Shown piece after piece: positions 9,584 to 17,512 of a stretch of 47,376 nt of DNA. Location: the IMG/VR virus record IMGVR_UViG_3300005647_000002, positions 1-47,376 of that record; one strand, 5' to 3'. The notes below the pieces were generated by a model that was not told where the DNA came from, made no database searches, and was given only the letters and a program-made list of their open reading frames with translations. Within the stretch, counting starts at the first letter, position 1, and every line of letters starts with the position of its first letter. This stretch comes from a virus. Position numbers and translations under genes: made by a program.

Positions 9584-10270
9584 CTACTGATTTACTCCCC
9601 ATCCTGAATTTGGGTCTGGTAGTTCGTCATCTGTCGCTTCCTGATTAGAGGTCGCTTCTTCTTGCAGTGTAGTTTCTTCGTTAGAATTATTACTTTCTGC
9701 AACTTCTTTTACGACAGTCAATTGCTCTTTATGAGCGTTGTAATAGGTTAGTGGGTCTACTCCCAATGCTACTGAGTTTTCTTGAACTTTCTTAGCAACT
9801 TCAGGATCTAATGTCGAGAAGAACTGCTTTTTCTTGTTATCGTTCAAGTATTCGTCATAAGGATCGGCTTTGACATCACTTTCCGTCTGCGTTGCCCCAA
9901 CGCTTTGCTCTGCTGCTTGTACAGTAGCTATATTTTGACCATTTATACTAACAACATTTCCGTTATCATCGAGAGCAATATTCTGCTCTTGAGCGGATTT
10001 CTTCATGTTGCCTTGCCAGACTGATACGTTTTTTGCATTATCGACTAGTTTTAGTACGTCATCAAATGATTTCAACTTAGCGTTATCATCACTGATTGTA
10101 CTATTAACTCTCTCTAATATTTCAGTTCGACCCTGTTCTTTCACAGGTTCGATCATAAACTTCTCTATCTGATCGTCATTATACGCACTCAACAAGTGGT
10201 TATACATCTGATCTGATTGTCCAGGAGTTTGAACATCACTGTTGTCTCCTTGGTTTGAACCAAAACTCAT
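9584..10270 (-). CDS. Probable scaffolding protein
   Basis: This 228-residue protein is acidic, low in aromatics and very rich in D, E, N, Q and S, with helical segments and disordered ends. Those are typical properties of internal scaffolding proteins, and it sits immediately upstream of the capsid gene, 25 bases away. The C-terminal 45 residues are almost wholly E, T, N, Q and D. It has no cysteine, in contrast to the capsid gene. A leader with two hairpins precedes it. Assignment by composition and position. Confidence 0.75.
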   Translation of the reverse strand: MSFGSNQGDNSDVQTPGQSDQMYNHLLSAYNDDQIEKFMIEPVKEQGRTEILERVNSTISDDNAKLKSFDDVLKLVDNAKNVSVWQGNMKKSAQEQNIALDDNGNVVSINGQNIATVQAAEQSVGATQTESDVKADPYDEYLNDNKKKQFFSTLDPEVAKKVQENSVALGVDPLTYYNAHKEQLTVVKEVAESNNSNEETTLQEEATSNQEATDDELPDPNSGWGVNQ

Positions 10271-10278
10271 AAGTGTAA

Positions 10279-10318
10279 CTATTAAATCTTAATAGTATCA
10301 GTACAAATGTATTGATAC
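10279..10318 (-). other. Two adjacent hairpins in the leader of the scaffold gene
   Basis: Bases 10279-10295 form a 7-bp hairpin (ctattaa/ttaatag, 3-base loop). Bases 10295-10318 form a second (gtatca/tgatac, extendable by three more pairs past one mismatch). Both lie in the 58-base gap between the 107-residue gene and the scaffold gene. They have no T tract, so they are more likely mRNA processing or stability elements than terminators. Confidence 0.45.
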
Positions 10319-10328
10319 ACAATAAGAT

Positions 10329-10652
10329 TCAATTTTTGCCAAATAAGTGTAGTAATTCTCTGATACCATCTATTTTGCCCTGATTATAGATAGCCTTATA
10401 AGCTACCTTATCACTGACATCTGTTACGCCTATTTCATAAATATCAATCTCTGCCAAGTCTATTTTTGACAGATCATCAATCTTTCTTTTCAATGGTCGT
10501 ACTACAGTATTTTCAAAACTTTCACTTTCCGATAGTCTTTTAAGATACTTTGTTTCTTCGTCAGCTTCTGTAACGACATTTTTAAGCTCATCAAGAACTT
10601 CAACGTCATCTTCAAGGCTGATCTTTTCTTTTATATCTAAAACTTTACCCAT
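10329..10652 (-). CDS. Small coiled-coil protein ahead of the scaffold gene
   Basis: This 107-residue protein is highly charged and helical over residues 5-75 (alternating E, D, K and L). Its C-terminal segment, KVAYKAIYNQGKIDGIRELLHLFG, looks like a single amphipathic helix. Such small helical proteins often precede scaffold and capsid genes, but I cannot assign a function. The predicted +1 of the TGGTATAAT promoter falls on or next to its ATG, so its mRNA may be leaderless. Confidence 0.75.
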   Translation of the reverse strand: MGKVLDIKEKISLEDDVEVLDELKNVVTEADEETKYLKRLSESESFENTVVRPLKRKIDDLSKIDLAEIDIYEIGVTDVSDKVAYKAIYNQGKIDGIRELLHLFGKN

Positions 10653-10658
10653 GTGGAT

Positions 10659-10667
10659 ATTATACCA
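10659..10667 (-). promoter_or_regulatory. Extended -10 promoter (TGGTATAAT) for the head genes
   Basis: The minus strand reads TGGTATAAT, a consensus extended -10. With standard spacing, transcription would begin at about 10652, the A of the next start codon. It lies between a terminator-like hairpin (10695-10718) and the gene, so it probably restarts transcription of the scaffold/capsid group. No good -35 is seen. Confidence 0.6.
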
Positions 10668-10694
10668 TAAATACTAAAAGCTATTTGAGTGACT

Positions 10695-10718
10695 AAAAAA
10701 ACCCTCGATAGAGAGTTT
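10695..10718 (-). terminator. Rho-independent terminator after the methyltransferase gene
   Basis: On the minus strand an 8-bp stem (AAACTCTC with GAGGGTTT, one G-T pair, 4-base loop) is followed directly by a run of T. It ends either methyltransferase read-through or the short structured RNA proposed just upstream. Confidence 0.7.
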
Positions 10719-10773
10719 CATTAGGCAGCTTTCCAAGATTGCTTATAAGGGGTGTAAGTTCGCCTGGAAGCCT
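10695..10773 (-). ncRNA. Candidate short structured RNA between methyltransferase and head genes
   Basis: A TATAAT at 10785-10780 would start an RNA near 10773. The following bases can fold as AGGCTTCCA with TGGAA(AGCT)GCCT, nine pairs with a 4-base bulge, and then run into the terminator at 10718-10695. The promoter overlaps the end of the methyltransferase gene and its -35 is weak. Evidence is promoter, fold and terminator in the right order; expression is untested. Confidence 0.35.
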
Positions 10774-10780
10774 GTTTGTA

Positions 10781-11689
10781 TTATACACTATTTATACGAT
10801 TCACTGCAATCTCATAATAAGAGCTTTCCAGTTCTATTCCTATAAAGTTTCTTTTGAGCTTTTTACATGCAACTCCTGTGCTACCGCTTCCCATCGTGAA
10901 ATCTAGTACTGTGTCGCCTTCATTTGTGTAAGTCTTTATGAGGTCTTCTAGTAATGCAACGGGCTTCTGTGTTGGATGATGTCCCGTGTAATCTTTCTTG
11001 TATTCGAGCACATTAGATTTATATTTCTTTCCTTCTGGTAAGTTGAATCGTCTGGAGAATCGTCTGTCGATTTCTTTCAGTTCCTCGTATTTCTTGAAAC
11101 CCTCCATTTTATCGACCTTGTACATTTCTATGATTTCATCATATGTCTCTTCTGTGCATAGTCCGAACTGAGTGGAATCAACGTAAAAGAAGTGCTCTGC
11201 TCTTCTGTGACCGAGATCGCTGTTTATCTCTTTTAAATCTCTTTTTGTGAATTGCATGATGCTCTTAACATAATCCCTCAATGGGTGTCCATTTAAAGTG
11301 TCGTATTTCTTGAAAAATACGCATATATCTTCCGTGTAGTTAACTGGAGCCTTTTTTGCTGATAGCGGGCTTGCAAAATGATCTTTTAACCATGTCAATG
11401 AATAGCTAAAAGGCAGGTTCCCATGCGATTGACTTATTAGCGTTGTTGTATATGGTTGTTGTGAGAATAATGAAACGCATCCATTCATCCTTAATATCCT
11501 GTTAATATGATGCATCATACTTTTCTGATCTACAGGACAATCCCATTCTGTATCAATTTTTTTATAACCGTCCAATTCTATGCCTTTTATAGTCCCATAA
11601 GGAGGATCAGTCAAAACCATATCCACTGATCCATCAGCGATATCCTTCATTTTCTCTAAACAATCGCCCTGTATTAGTTTTATGCTCAT
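10781..11689 (-). CDS. DNA adenine/cytosine-N4 methyltransferase (beta-type motif order)
   Basis: The 302-residue protein carries the catalytic DPPY motif at 28-31 and, near the C-terminus, HHPTQKP followed by DFTMGSGST (about 263-271), the AdoMet-binding motif. Catalytic motif first and AdoMet motif last is the beta-class order of N6-adenine or N4-cytosine methyltransferases. The ~170 residues between them hold the target-recognition region. No cognate nuclease is nearby, so it is probably a solitary phage enzyme protecting DNA from host restriction. Its place between portal and scaffold genes is unusual and suggests insertion into the head cluster. Confidence 0.93.
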   Translation of the reverse strand: MSIKLIQGDCLEKMKDIADGSVDMVLTDPPYGTIKGIELDGYKKIDTEWDCPVDQKSMMHHINRILRMNGCVSLFSQQPYTTTLISQSHGNLPFSYSLTWLKDHFASPLSAKKAPVNYTEDICVFFKKYDTLNGHPLRDYVKSIMQFTKRDLKEINSDLGHRRAEHFFYVDSTQFGLCTEETYDEIIEMYKVDKMEGFKKYEELKEIDRRFSRRFNLPEGKKYKSNVLEYKKDYTGHHPTQKPVALLEDLIKTYTNEGDTVLDFTMGSGSTGVACKKLKRNFIGIELESSYYEIAVNRINSV

Positions 11690-11698
11690 TTTTTAACT

Positions 11699-13894
11699 TT
11701 AATTTTGTACCGCTTCCTCTGCAAGTGTTGGCCTTGAGATAAGTTGGTCATTGATATCTGCATTTCCTGCTAGTGGATCTTGAACTTGTCCTACATTAGC
11801 GTTTTGAGCTTGTCCACTCTGTTGTGCTATAAGCTGTTGGGCTTGTGCTTGCCTTGCTTGCTGGATCAATGCTTGTTTCCTACGTTCTTCTAGTTCTTCT
11901 GGAGAATAGTCATACTGGGTGTCATTTCCATCAACAAAGTGGTAAAAGAGATCGTTCATAATCTTATTAGGATCTTTGCCAAGTGAGGGGTTTTGTATAG
12001 CAAGTTGTAGCATTTGGCTCAGTTCTTGGAATTTCTGTGCTGATTTGTTGTTTTCTATAGTGACATCTACCTCTGCCCAGAAGTCCATAGAGTCTATTGC
12101 TTTCTTCTTCATGTCTTTGAGACTGATCTTCCATGAAGTCTCACCATAAAACTCTTTCATGTGTTCTACAGAAAGTGAGATCATTTTATCTATTGTTGCT
12201 GCTGCTGGAACTCTAATCAAAGCGTTCTTTTTTGGTTTCCCCTTACCAATCCGTACGCCATCGACTATCTTAACGTCTGTGTACTTATCTGCATTTGTAA
12301 TCCTTGTAGCTTTATCTACAATGCTGTCAAAGTTTTTAATCCAGAACTCGTGCATAAGGAATTGTCGTACTGCTGACATTGTTCGTGGATCTCCATGTAG
12401 CCGCAAGTGATCTTCTTTTGTAGCCTTTCTGAGCCTACGTTTCATGAGTACCTGTGATTTACGTTCAATAGCCAACCCTTTAACCTCAGCAAAGTGAGAA
12501 TATGCTGTGTTATCTTCAAAAGCGTTCTGTGATACCTCTGTAGCAGTTCTTTTAAGGCCTTTATTGAGTCGTGAGAGGCCTGTACCAATCTTTTTCTTTG
12601 CTTGGGCTTCTAGGAGGGCTACTCTTTGAGCGTATTCGTTGATAGCTGTAGGGAAGTCTCCAAACTGGAACGTCTCATTAGGGCCAATCTGCATAAATCC
12701 TCCATCCTTGAAATCGTCCACATCCTTCTGTGTCATCTTAGAGTTACCCTGATATACCATGTAATGCTTTAAAGCCTGTCTGTCGGCTTGTGTGCGCTGT
12801 ATGGAGGCGTGTATAGCGGCTTCTTGCTCTGTTCTAATGATCTGTGGAGGTGCAACGCCTAGAATAGAGTTAGAATCATTAAGAAATGACGTAGCAAAGA
12901 TGTTATTTACTCGTCTAGTCTTACCAAAGATAACTTCCTTATCCCATGCTCTCTGCCGTCCGATCTCTATTTCACCATTAAGAGCGTTGATCTTCTCATC
13001 TTCACCATAATATCCTAAGAACTCTAGCTCTTTCTCTGTGTAGCTTTCGTTTTCATCGAATAAGTAAGATACATCGAGATAATCTATAAAGCCATTCTCG
13101 CATTTAGCGTTCTTTCCTTCTCCAAACTCATGCTGACCGAGGAAACGGATGATCTTAATAGTCTTATGCCCTTTGTATTTCTGTAGCTCTACATGACGTT
13201 TAATCAGCTTCCGTACATTCTTGTCGTTCGTTTTGACGTACTCACTCATCAAATCGTCTAAGCATACCTCCATACGATATGCCATACGAGCCTCTTGTAT
13301 ATCTGGCTTTGTCCATTCCACAAAGATAAGGTCGAACCAGTCGATAACCTTTTCTTGTGTTGAAATATCATCAATATATGTAAAAACAGTAGGGTATTTG
13401 AGTACCTGCCATTGCCATTTATTAAGAAACTCACCTTTACGATTGATTCTGTCGTAGTAGTTGTTTACTTCCCTAATGACAGTAAAAATGCCTTTGTGCA
13501 TGTCAGTAAAGCCCTCTCCTGGAACAACATTGACGTTTCTTGTGTCTATATCTGAGAAATACATGATGTCGCGCACTACTTCAAAGGTGAAGTTAGCGTA
13601 AAAGGCTTCTGTCCCATGACAGTCACGCCTCACTGCAAAATGATTAGAGAGAATACTATCTGAGTAATGGCACTCTTTCTTGTAATTCCTGCAAATGCCA
13701 GGATAAATGTAGACATCTTTATCTATACCAAAGTCCTCTTCTAGCTGCGTAAATTCTTCATGTGACTTGGCTTCTCTTTTATATTTCTTATCAGAGTCTT
13801 TTTTCAGCTCTGATGACATCTCTAGCGCTTGTTCTGTGAGGATAGACTGCATTTCTTCTACAGTAGAGCCGTCATCGTAATTTTCGTAAAACAT
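11699..13894 (-). CDS. Portal protein
   Basis: A 731-residue protein follows the large terminase with a one-base stop/start overlap, the usual portal position. It has the length and helical-beta pattern of portals of short-tailed phages, with a helix-rich region around residues 340-470 (KKKIGTGLSRLNKGLKRTATEV) that could be the stem and clip area, and a Gln/Ala-rich C-terminal barrel-like tail (about 660-710). It forms the dodecameric ring through which DNA enters and leaves the capsid. The assignment rests on position, size and architecture. Confidence 0.82.
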   Translation of the reverse strand: MFYENYDDGSTVEEMQSILTEQALEMSSELKKDSDKKYKREAKSHEEFTQLEEDFGIDKDVYIYPGICRNYKKECHYSDSILSNHFAVRRDCHGTEAFYANFTFEVVRDIMYFSDIDTRNVNVVPGEGFTDMHKGIFTVIREVNNYYDRINRKGEFLNKWQWQVLKYPTVFTYIDDISTQEKVIDWFDLIFVEWTKPDIQEARMAYRMEVCLDDLMSEYVKTNDKNVRKLIKRHVELQKYKGHKTIKIIRFLGQHEFGEGKNAKCENGFIDYLDVSYLFDENESYTEKELEFLGYYGEDEKINALNGEIEIGRQRAWDKEVIFGKTRRVNNIFATSFLNDSNSILGVAPPQIIRTEQEAAIHASIQRTQADRQALKHYMVYQGNSKMTQKDVDDFKDGGFMQIGPNETFQFGDFPTAINEYAQRVALLEAQAKKKIGTGLSRLNKGLKRTATEVSQNAFEDNTAYSHFAEVKGLAIERKSQVLMKRRLRKATKEDHLRLHGDPRTMSAVRQFLMHEFWIKNFDSIVDKATRITNADKYTDVKIVDGVRIGKGKPKKNALIRVPAAATIDKMISLSVEHMKEFYGETSWKISLKDMKKKAIDSMDFWAEVDVTIENNKSAQKFQELSQMLQLAIQNPSLGKDPNKIMNDLFYHFVDGNDTQYDYSPEELEERRKQALIQQARQAQAQQLIAQQSGQAQNANVGQVQDPLAGNADINDQLISRPTLAEEAVQN

Positions 13895-15345
13895 TATGTT
13901 TTGAATACCTGTACGTTTGATCTTTGTTGCTTATGCACTGATGGAGCGTGTATCACTGCATAACCTAATGCGTCAAAAGCATTTGATTCATCATCATGAA
14001 CCACCTTTTTGTCGTTGGCATTTCGTTTATGGACTTTTTTAATATGCGTAATGAGTTGATTGGTGTTCTCTTTGTGAAATGTCATCTGTTCAGCAAATGT
14101 AGCGATTGCTACGATTCTTTGCTGTTCACTGCTTGCTTCCATCACCCTATAATTGATTCCTGCCTTGCCATAGTAGTCTGCTACTGAATTTTCGCTGACC
14201 ATAGACTTATGCGTGGAGTCATGCGGTAAAAAGACGCAATCAACACGATAACCACGATTCTTTATAACATCTATGTAATGATCTGCAAGTAAGTGCCTGT
14301 TCTCGTAGTAATCAATAATACGGAACTCTTGACCGAGAACCTGAACCCACACAAGGCATGTTAAGTCAGAATATCCAATGTCCTGAAAGACGTATACTGG
14401 ATTGGTTTTATCACAGGGAAAGAACCCTATTCTACCCTTATTATACCATAAATCGATCTGATCTTTGAAAATAGCATCTTCATTGACTGCATTAAATGCT
14501 TCATGTATTGTTGTAGGATAGTTTTTGTACATTGAGTTAAGAGATTTATCCATCTCTCTGTACTTTGTATAGTAAAAAGCGATCTCTGCGTCAGAGAGTT
14601 CGTGCTTCCTCTGGTATTCGAGCATGATTTCAGGGATAAACTCATACTCAGGTGCTTTCGCTATCTCTTCATCATCCCATTGCCAGTTATAGAAAACAGG
14701 GTAATAATCGTTATCTGTGAGGTTTCCTTGCTCTAAGGCATCTGTAGAGCTTGTGTAGAGCGAGTGAAACAGGTCTCCTTCGCCATTTGGAGTAGATTCA
14801 ATGGTAACGTACCCTCCAAGCGGTACAGCCTGTGTAGTCCCATTTAAGACCTCCTGAGCCTTACCCTTCTGCATCTCTTCCATCTTTGGTAACTCTGAGA
14901 TATGCGCTCTCGTTGGTGTCATGCCTCTTGCGGACGTAACTACCTGAACGCTGGACTTTTCTATAGCCTTGCCTAGATTATGCTTAAAAGAGAAAGATGT
15001 GACAGTATCTTCTGCAATATCAATTCTTTCTTTTAGCTTTAGATTTAAGTTGTCAATGGCATATACAACTTTTGAAAAAATACTCTTTGAACTTGGGTGG
15101 TCATAAGAAACCAGAACGCCATGATAGCCAGGGTTAAATAAAGCCTCGTCTAGCTGATCTATAATCTCATACGTTGAGATACCATGCTTACGAGACTTAC
15201 AAATGATGATCTTATTATATTTTTTTCGTATGGCAAAATAATCCTTCTGGACTTTGTTGAGTTTCAGCTTTACTCGCTCACCCTTTTTATTCTCTATCCA
15301 GTAGAGGTTTTCTAGTCTCCATAGTTTGTCTTGGAATTTGCTCAT
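13894..15345 (-). CDS. terL: Terminase large subunit
   Basis: This 483-residue packaging motor has a Walker A variant KSRKHGIST at 50-58, a Walker B-type strand AHISELPKM at 147-155 and an STPNG coupling motif near 184-188. A C-terminal RNase H-like nuclease follows, with acidic residues in FQDIGYSD (D322), FLPHDS (D376) and DDESNAFDALGYAV (D451/D452 and D458). It converts ATP hydrolysis into DNA translocation and cuts concatemers. The start codon lies only 8 bases after the tRNA-Cys-like gene, behind AAAAAAT with no Shine-Dalgarno site. The portal start overlaps its stop. Confidence 0.95.
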   Translation of the reverse strand: MSKFQDKLWRLENLYWIENKKGERVKLKLNKVQKDYFAIRKKYNKIIICKSRKHGISTYEIIDQLDEALFNPGYHGVLVSYDHPSSKSIFSKVVYAIDNLNLKLKERIDIAEDTVTSFSFKHNLGKAIEKSSVQVVTSARGMTPTRAHISELPKMEEMQKGKAQEVLNGTTQAVPLGGYVTIESTPNGEGDLFHSLYTSSTDALEQGNLTDNDYYPVFYNWQWDDEEIAKAPEYEFIPEIMLEYQRKHELSDAEIAFYYTKYREMDKSLNSMYKNYPTTIHEAFNAVNEDAIFKDQIDLWYNKGRIGFFPCDKTNPVYVFQDIGYSDLTCLVWVQVLGQEFRIIDYYENRHLLADHYIDVIKNRGYRVDCVFLPHDSTHKSMVSENSVADYYGKAGINYRVMEASSEQQRIVAIATFAEQMTFHKENTNQLITHIKKVHKRNANDKKVVHDDESNAFDALGYAVIHAPSVHKQQRSNVQVFKT

Positions 15346-15353
15346 ATTTTTTG

Positions 15354-15439
15354 AGCTCGGTGGAGAAATTGCGTCTCTTGACAGCTTCCAACTTATTTTA
15401 TGTCAACGGTTTTGCAGACCGTCAGCTGGGACACCGAGC
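15354..15439 (-). tRNA. tRNA-Cys (anticodon GCA), non-canonical cloverleaf
   Basis: The minus strand has a perfect acceptor stem (GCTCGGTG with CACCGAGC), a perfect 5-bp anticodon stem (ACGGT/ACCGT) around the textbook tRNA-Cys loop CTGCAAA, and a T at the discriminator position, as tRNA-Cys requires. Departures from normal are strong. Only about 8 bases lie where the D arm belongs (at best GTC/GAC around 6 bases). The variable region is a 6-bp stem (TTGACA/TGTCAA) with a 17-base loop. The T loop reads CGCAATT, not TTC-x-A. CCA is not encoded. It sits between the HNH and terL genes and may instead be a tRNA-like leader element. Confidence 0.65.
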
Positions 15440-15442
15440 CTA

Positions 15443-15811
15443 CTATCTTTTTGCGTTTTGTATTCTTTTGAACTCTCTGCACTTGTCACACCTGCACTTG
15501 TATTTTGAATACATGCTACTAGATCCGTGCTTCACTTTTTTGAAATACCACAGGTTAGTTTTTTCCTGATGGCAACTACTACAAAGAACCTGACATTTTG
15601 ATAGCTCTTTTTCTCTGACTGAGAGCTTCCTACTCCATATAGCTGCTGGTTGCAACTCTTTTTCTTCTGGGACAATATGATCTACTTCTAAACTTTCACT
15701 ACTACCACAGTATACACACCTACCACCCTGACTGATTATCCATTCTTCCCTACGTTTCTTTACCCAATTCTTCTGGAACTCTCTCAAATAATTTTTTCTA
15801 TCTTCTGTCAT
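15443..15811 (-). CDS. HNH endonuclease
   Basis: A 122-residue HNH nuclease. Residues C32 and C35 form the first zinc pair, VDH at 43-45 gives the catalytic histidine, and C77-x2-C80-H81 completes the beta-beta-alpha-metal fold. An additional C106-x-C108-x2-C111 lies at the basic C-terminus and probably contacts DNA. I chose ATG 15811 over an upstream ATG (15868) because of its A/T-rich leader. HNH nucleases next to terminase genes often cooperate in genome cleavage and packaging; a free-standing homing enzyme is the alternative. Confidence 0.88.
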   Translation of the reverse strand: MTEDRKNYLREFQKNWVKKRREEWIISQGGRCVYCGSSESLEVDHIVPEEKELQPAAIWSRKLSVREKELSKCQVLCSSCHQEKTNLWYFKKVKHGSSSMYSKYKCRCDKCREFKRIQNAKR

Positions 15812-15912
15812 ATTTTTATAACAGAAAAGGTGTACCGCTTGGAAGAAGTACACCATCTCTGATTCCAAGCTATTTACTATATAAGTATAGCATATATCTT
15901 CTAATTGTCATG

Positions 15913-15984
15913 CTCCCCCAGTAGGATTTGAACCTACAACCCTTTGCTTAACAGGCAAATGCTCTACCATTGAGCTACAGGGGA
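15913..15984 (-). tRNA. tRNA-Asn (anticodon GTT)
   Basis: A complete 72-base cloverleaf on the minus strand: acceptor TCCCCTG with TGGGGGA (two G-T pairs), D arm GCTC/GAGC, anticodon arm TTTGC-CTGTTAA-GCAAA, 5-base variable loop, and T arm GTAGG-TTCAAAT-CCTAC. The discriminator is G, as expected for Asn. CCA is not fully encoded. It lies upstream of the HNH gene in the packaging cluster. Confidence 0.95.
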
Positions 15985-16018
15985 ATGACTGCCTCTTGCT
16001 TATGGGCTTTTTACTCCC

Positions 16019-16053
16019 ACCGCTATTGCCCTAGTATACGTCAGGGGTGCGGT
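16019..16053 (-). other. Imperfect two-part hairpin upstream of tRNA-Asn
   Basis: ACCGC (16019-16023) pairs with GCGGT (16049-16053), and inside it CCCT (16029-16032) pairs with AGGG (16043-16046) around a loop holding GTATAC. It overlaps the end of the small zinc-protein gene and precedes tRNA-Asn. It could be a processing signal; no T tract follows. Confidence 0.3.
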
Positions 16054-16199
16054 CTTGCATCGGCTAGTATTTTTTCTTTACTATAATCAATACCTAGACA
16101 CTCACACTCTCTTTGATCTTCTCCACATCCGTCTGGACAGATATGACATGTCCAATCTTTTTTTCTTTCACCACAATCTTCACACTTTTTATAGAACAT
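16041..16199 (-). CDS. Short zinc-ribbon-like protein (52 aa)
   Basis: Reading from ATG 16199 to TGA 16043-16041 gives 52 residues with C6-x2-C9, C18-x2-C21, C25 and C32-x-C34, a dense set of metal-binding pairs. The start lies 1 base after the stop of the preceding gene, as is usual in this operon. Function unknown; probably a small zinc-binding regulator or adaptor. Confidence 0.6.
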   Translation of the reverse strand: MFYKKCEDCGERKKDWTCHICPDGCGEDQRECECLGIDYSKEKILADARPHP

Positions 16200-16200
16200 A

Positions 16201-16401
16201 CTAATCTCTCTTTATTGCGAATAAAGCTATCCTCTTGCATGAACTACACTGCGCCAATATATTGGCGTACTCCATACCTCCATATTTACCATCTTCACTT
16301 ATCCATTGTTGCCTTTCTCCAACTGGCGCTACGTCAATATACTCTCCATTGCAAATATAGTCCCTCCCTCCGTCACATTTTCTTTCCTTTCTAATTTCCA
16401 T
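16201..16401 (-). CDS. Small cysteine-containing protein
   Basis: This 66-residue protein has cysteines at C9, C17, and a CSSC pair near residue 52, consistent with a zinc ribbon split by a short beta domain. The start is supported by an AAGGAG Shine-Dalgarno site 6 bases upstream, one of the few clear ones in this genome. It follows the small terminase gene immediately. Function unknown. Confidence 0.7.
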   Translation of the reverse strand: MEIRKERKCDGGRDYICNGEYIDVAPVGERQQWISEDGKYGGMEYANILAQCSSCKRIALFAIKRD

Positions 16402-16402
16402 A

Positions 16403-16888
16403 CTATTCTCCTTCTATTTCATTAGCTAACTCATGTAGTGATCCTTTTATCTCTACCTCTGTTTTGTTTTCAGTCTTATCTGAGTACCCATGATTGTGTA
16501 GCATCAACTTTCCTATTGTTGGATTCATGATGCCTGCTGCGGAATAATTTGATATCAATTCTTCTTGAGCTTTGTCGATTGCTACTAACGCCCTAGAAAA
16601 CTTTTCGTGTTTCCTTTTCCATTCAATGATTGTTGTAGGTGTTACCATTAAATAATTTGATAGTGCAGCTCTTGACGGAATCTTAAATAGATTGTGCGGT
16701 ATATGCTCTCCTTTTTGATCTATTGCTATTACTTCTTTCAATCCACAATCCTCTCTTAACCACCTATAGATATCATCTACTATGTCATCATGGTATTTTG
16801 TTGGTCTACCGCACTTACAACAAGCCTTAGTCTTACCTTTAGGCTTGTTGCATCTTCCACATAGTTTTTTAGTTTCCTCTTTGGGCAT
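16403..16888 (-). CDS. terS: Terminase small subunit
   Basis: A 161-residue protein whose central region (about 70-105, IPSRAALSNYL through TIIEWKRKHEKFSRAL) has the helix-turn-helix and EFsrAL pattern of phage DNA-packaging small subunits, followed by a helical oligomerisation region and LMLHNHGYSDK, also typical. The N-terminus carries a CGRCNKP ... CCKCG zinc ribbon, an extra not found in most TerS proteins. TerS recognises the packaging site and recruits TerL, encoded about 1 kb downstream. The start overlaps the end of the upstream gene by 20 bases. Confidence 0.8.
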   Translation of the reverse strand: MPKEETKKLCGRCNKPKGKTKACCKCGRPTKYHDDIVDDIYRWLREDCGLKEVIAIDQKGEHIPHNLFKIPSRAALSNYLMVTPTTIIEWKRKHEKFSRALVAIDKAQEELISNYSAAGIMNPTIGKLMLHNHGYSDKTENKTEVEIKGSLHELANEIEGE

Positions 16889-17141
16889 ATTTGTTCATTA
16901 CTGCCTCATTTATCTCAAAGCTGTATTCTTTTTGTAGTTCTTCTACATTCATGTTTCTTGCTTTTCCTATTTCTAGGAGCAATTTCTGGAAGTGTTTGTC
17001 TGCACATTCTCTCATGAACTCTGGGGGTATATACTCGTGTGCATCCAAGACCTCGTTTATACCTAAGTTGATATAGTGAGCCATGATACCATCTACATCT
17101 TTCTCTATTGCTCTTTCCCTTAGTTCTTCTAAAGATGCCAT
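16869..17141 (-). CDS. Unknown small helical protein
   Basis: This 90-residue protein is predicted to be helical throughout and acidic, without motifs I recognise. It ends inside the terS start region (20-base overlap) and begins 2 bases after the preceding stop, so it is translationally linked to terS. It may be a packaging accessory; unproven. Confidence 0.75.
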   Translation of the reverse strand: MASLEELRERAIEKDVDGIMAHYINLGINEVLDAHEYIPPEFMRECADKHFQKLLLEIGKARNMNVEELQKEYSFEINEAVMNKYAQRGN

Positions 17142-17143
17142 AG

Positions 17144-17350
17144 TTATTCTTTATCTTTTAACATGTCATCACTGAAATTATTAACCATATCATGAAATAC
17201 TTTATTTGCTTGTATGGCATTTTTTCTGAATTTACTATCTTCTGGCAAGGATCTATAATTTGTAACTGAGTTTATAGATGATACCGCAACACTCATCACC
17301 ATTGCTAATTTAGATAAATCCTCCTTTGTCGCAAACTTTTCTTTATCCAT
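17144..17350 (-). CDS. Unknown small protein
   Basis: This 68-residue protein is polar and helical. A middle segment of small residues (LAMVMSVAVSSIN, about 16-28) is too short and weak to be a convincing membrane segment. It lies between two other small genes in the operon leading to terS. No function can be assigned. Confidence 0.7.
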   Translation of the reverse strand: MDKEKFATKEDLSKLAMVMSVAVSSINSVTNYRSLPEDSKFRKNAIQANKVFHDMVNNFSDDMLKDKE

Positions 17351-17354
17351 AAAC

Positions 17355-17507
17355 CTATTTATCCTTAATAGTAATCTGACAAAATGGCTCTAGTGTTACT
17401 CCATATTTATCACAGAGGGCTATTAGTTCTTCATTAAATGCTTGGTGTTTCTTTACTTTAGCTTCTTCTGCTTCTTTTACTGGGTCTACTTTTTTTTCTT
17501 TTGGCAT
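17355..17507 (-). CDS. Short protein (50 aa)
   Basis: ATG 17507 to TAG 17357-17355 encodes 50 residues: a Lys/Glu/Ala-rich helical first half, then NEELIALCDKYGVTLEPF and a short beta end. It fills the 160-base gap between its neighbours with 4-5 base spacers, which supports its reality. Function unknown. Confidence 0.6.
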   Translation of the reverse strand: MPKEKKVDPVKEAEEAKVKKHQAFNEELIALCDKYGVTLEPFCQITIKDK

Positions 17508-17512
17508 AGGTT

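Noticed and set aside
14442-14450. TGGTATAAT inside the large terminase gene
   Set aside because: It encodes the LWYN part of the protein and no hairpin or start lies nearby; treated as chance.
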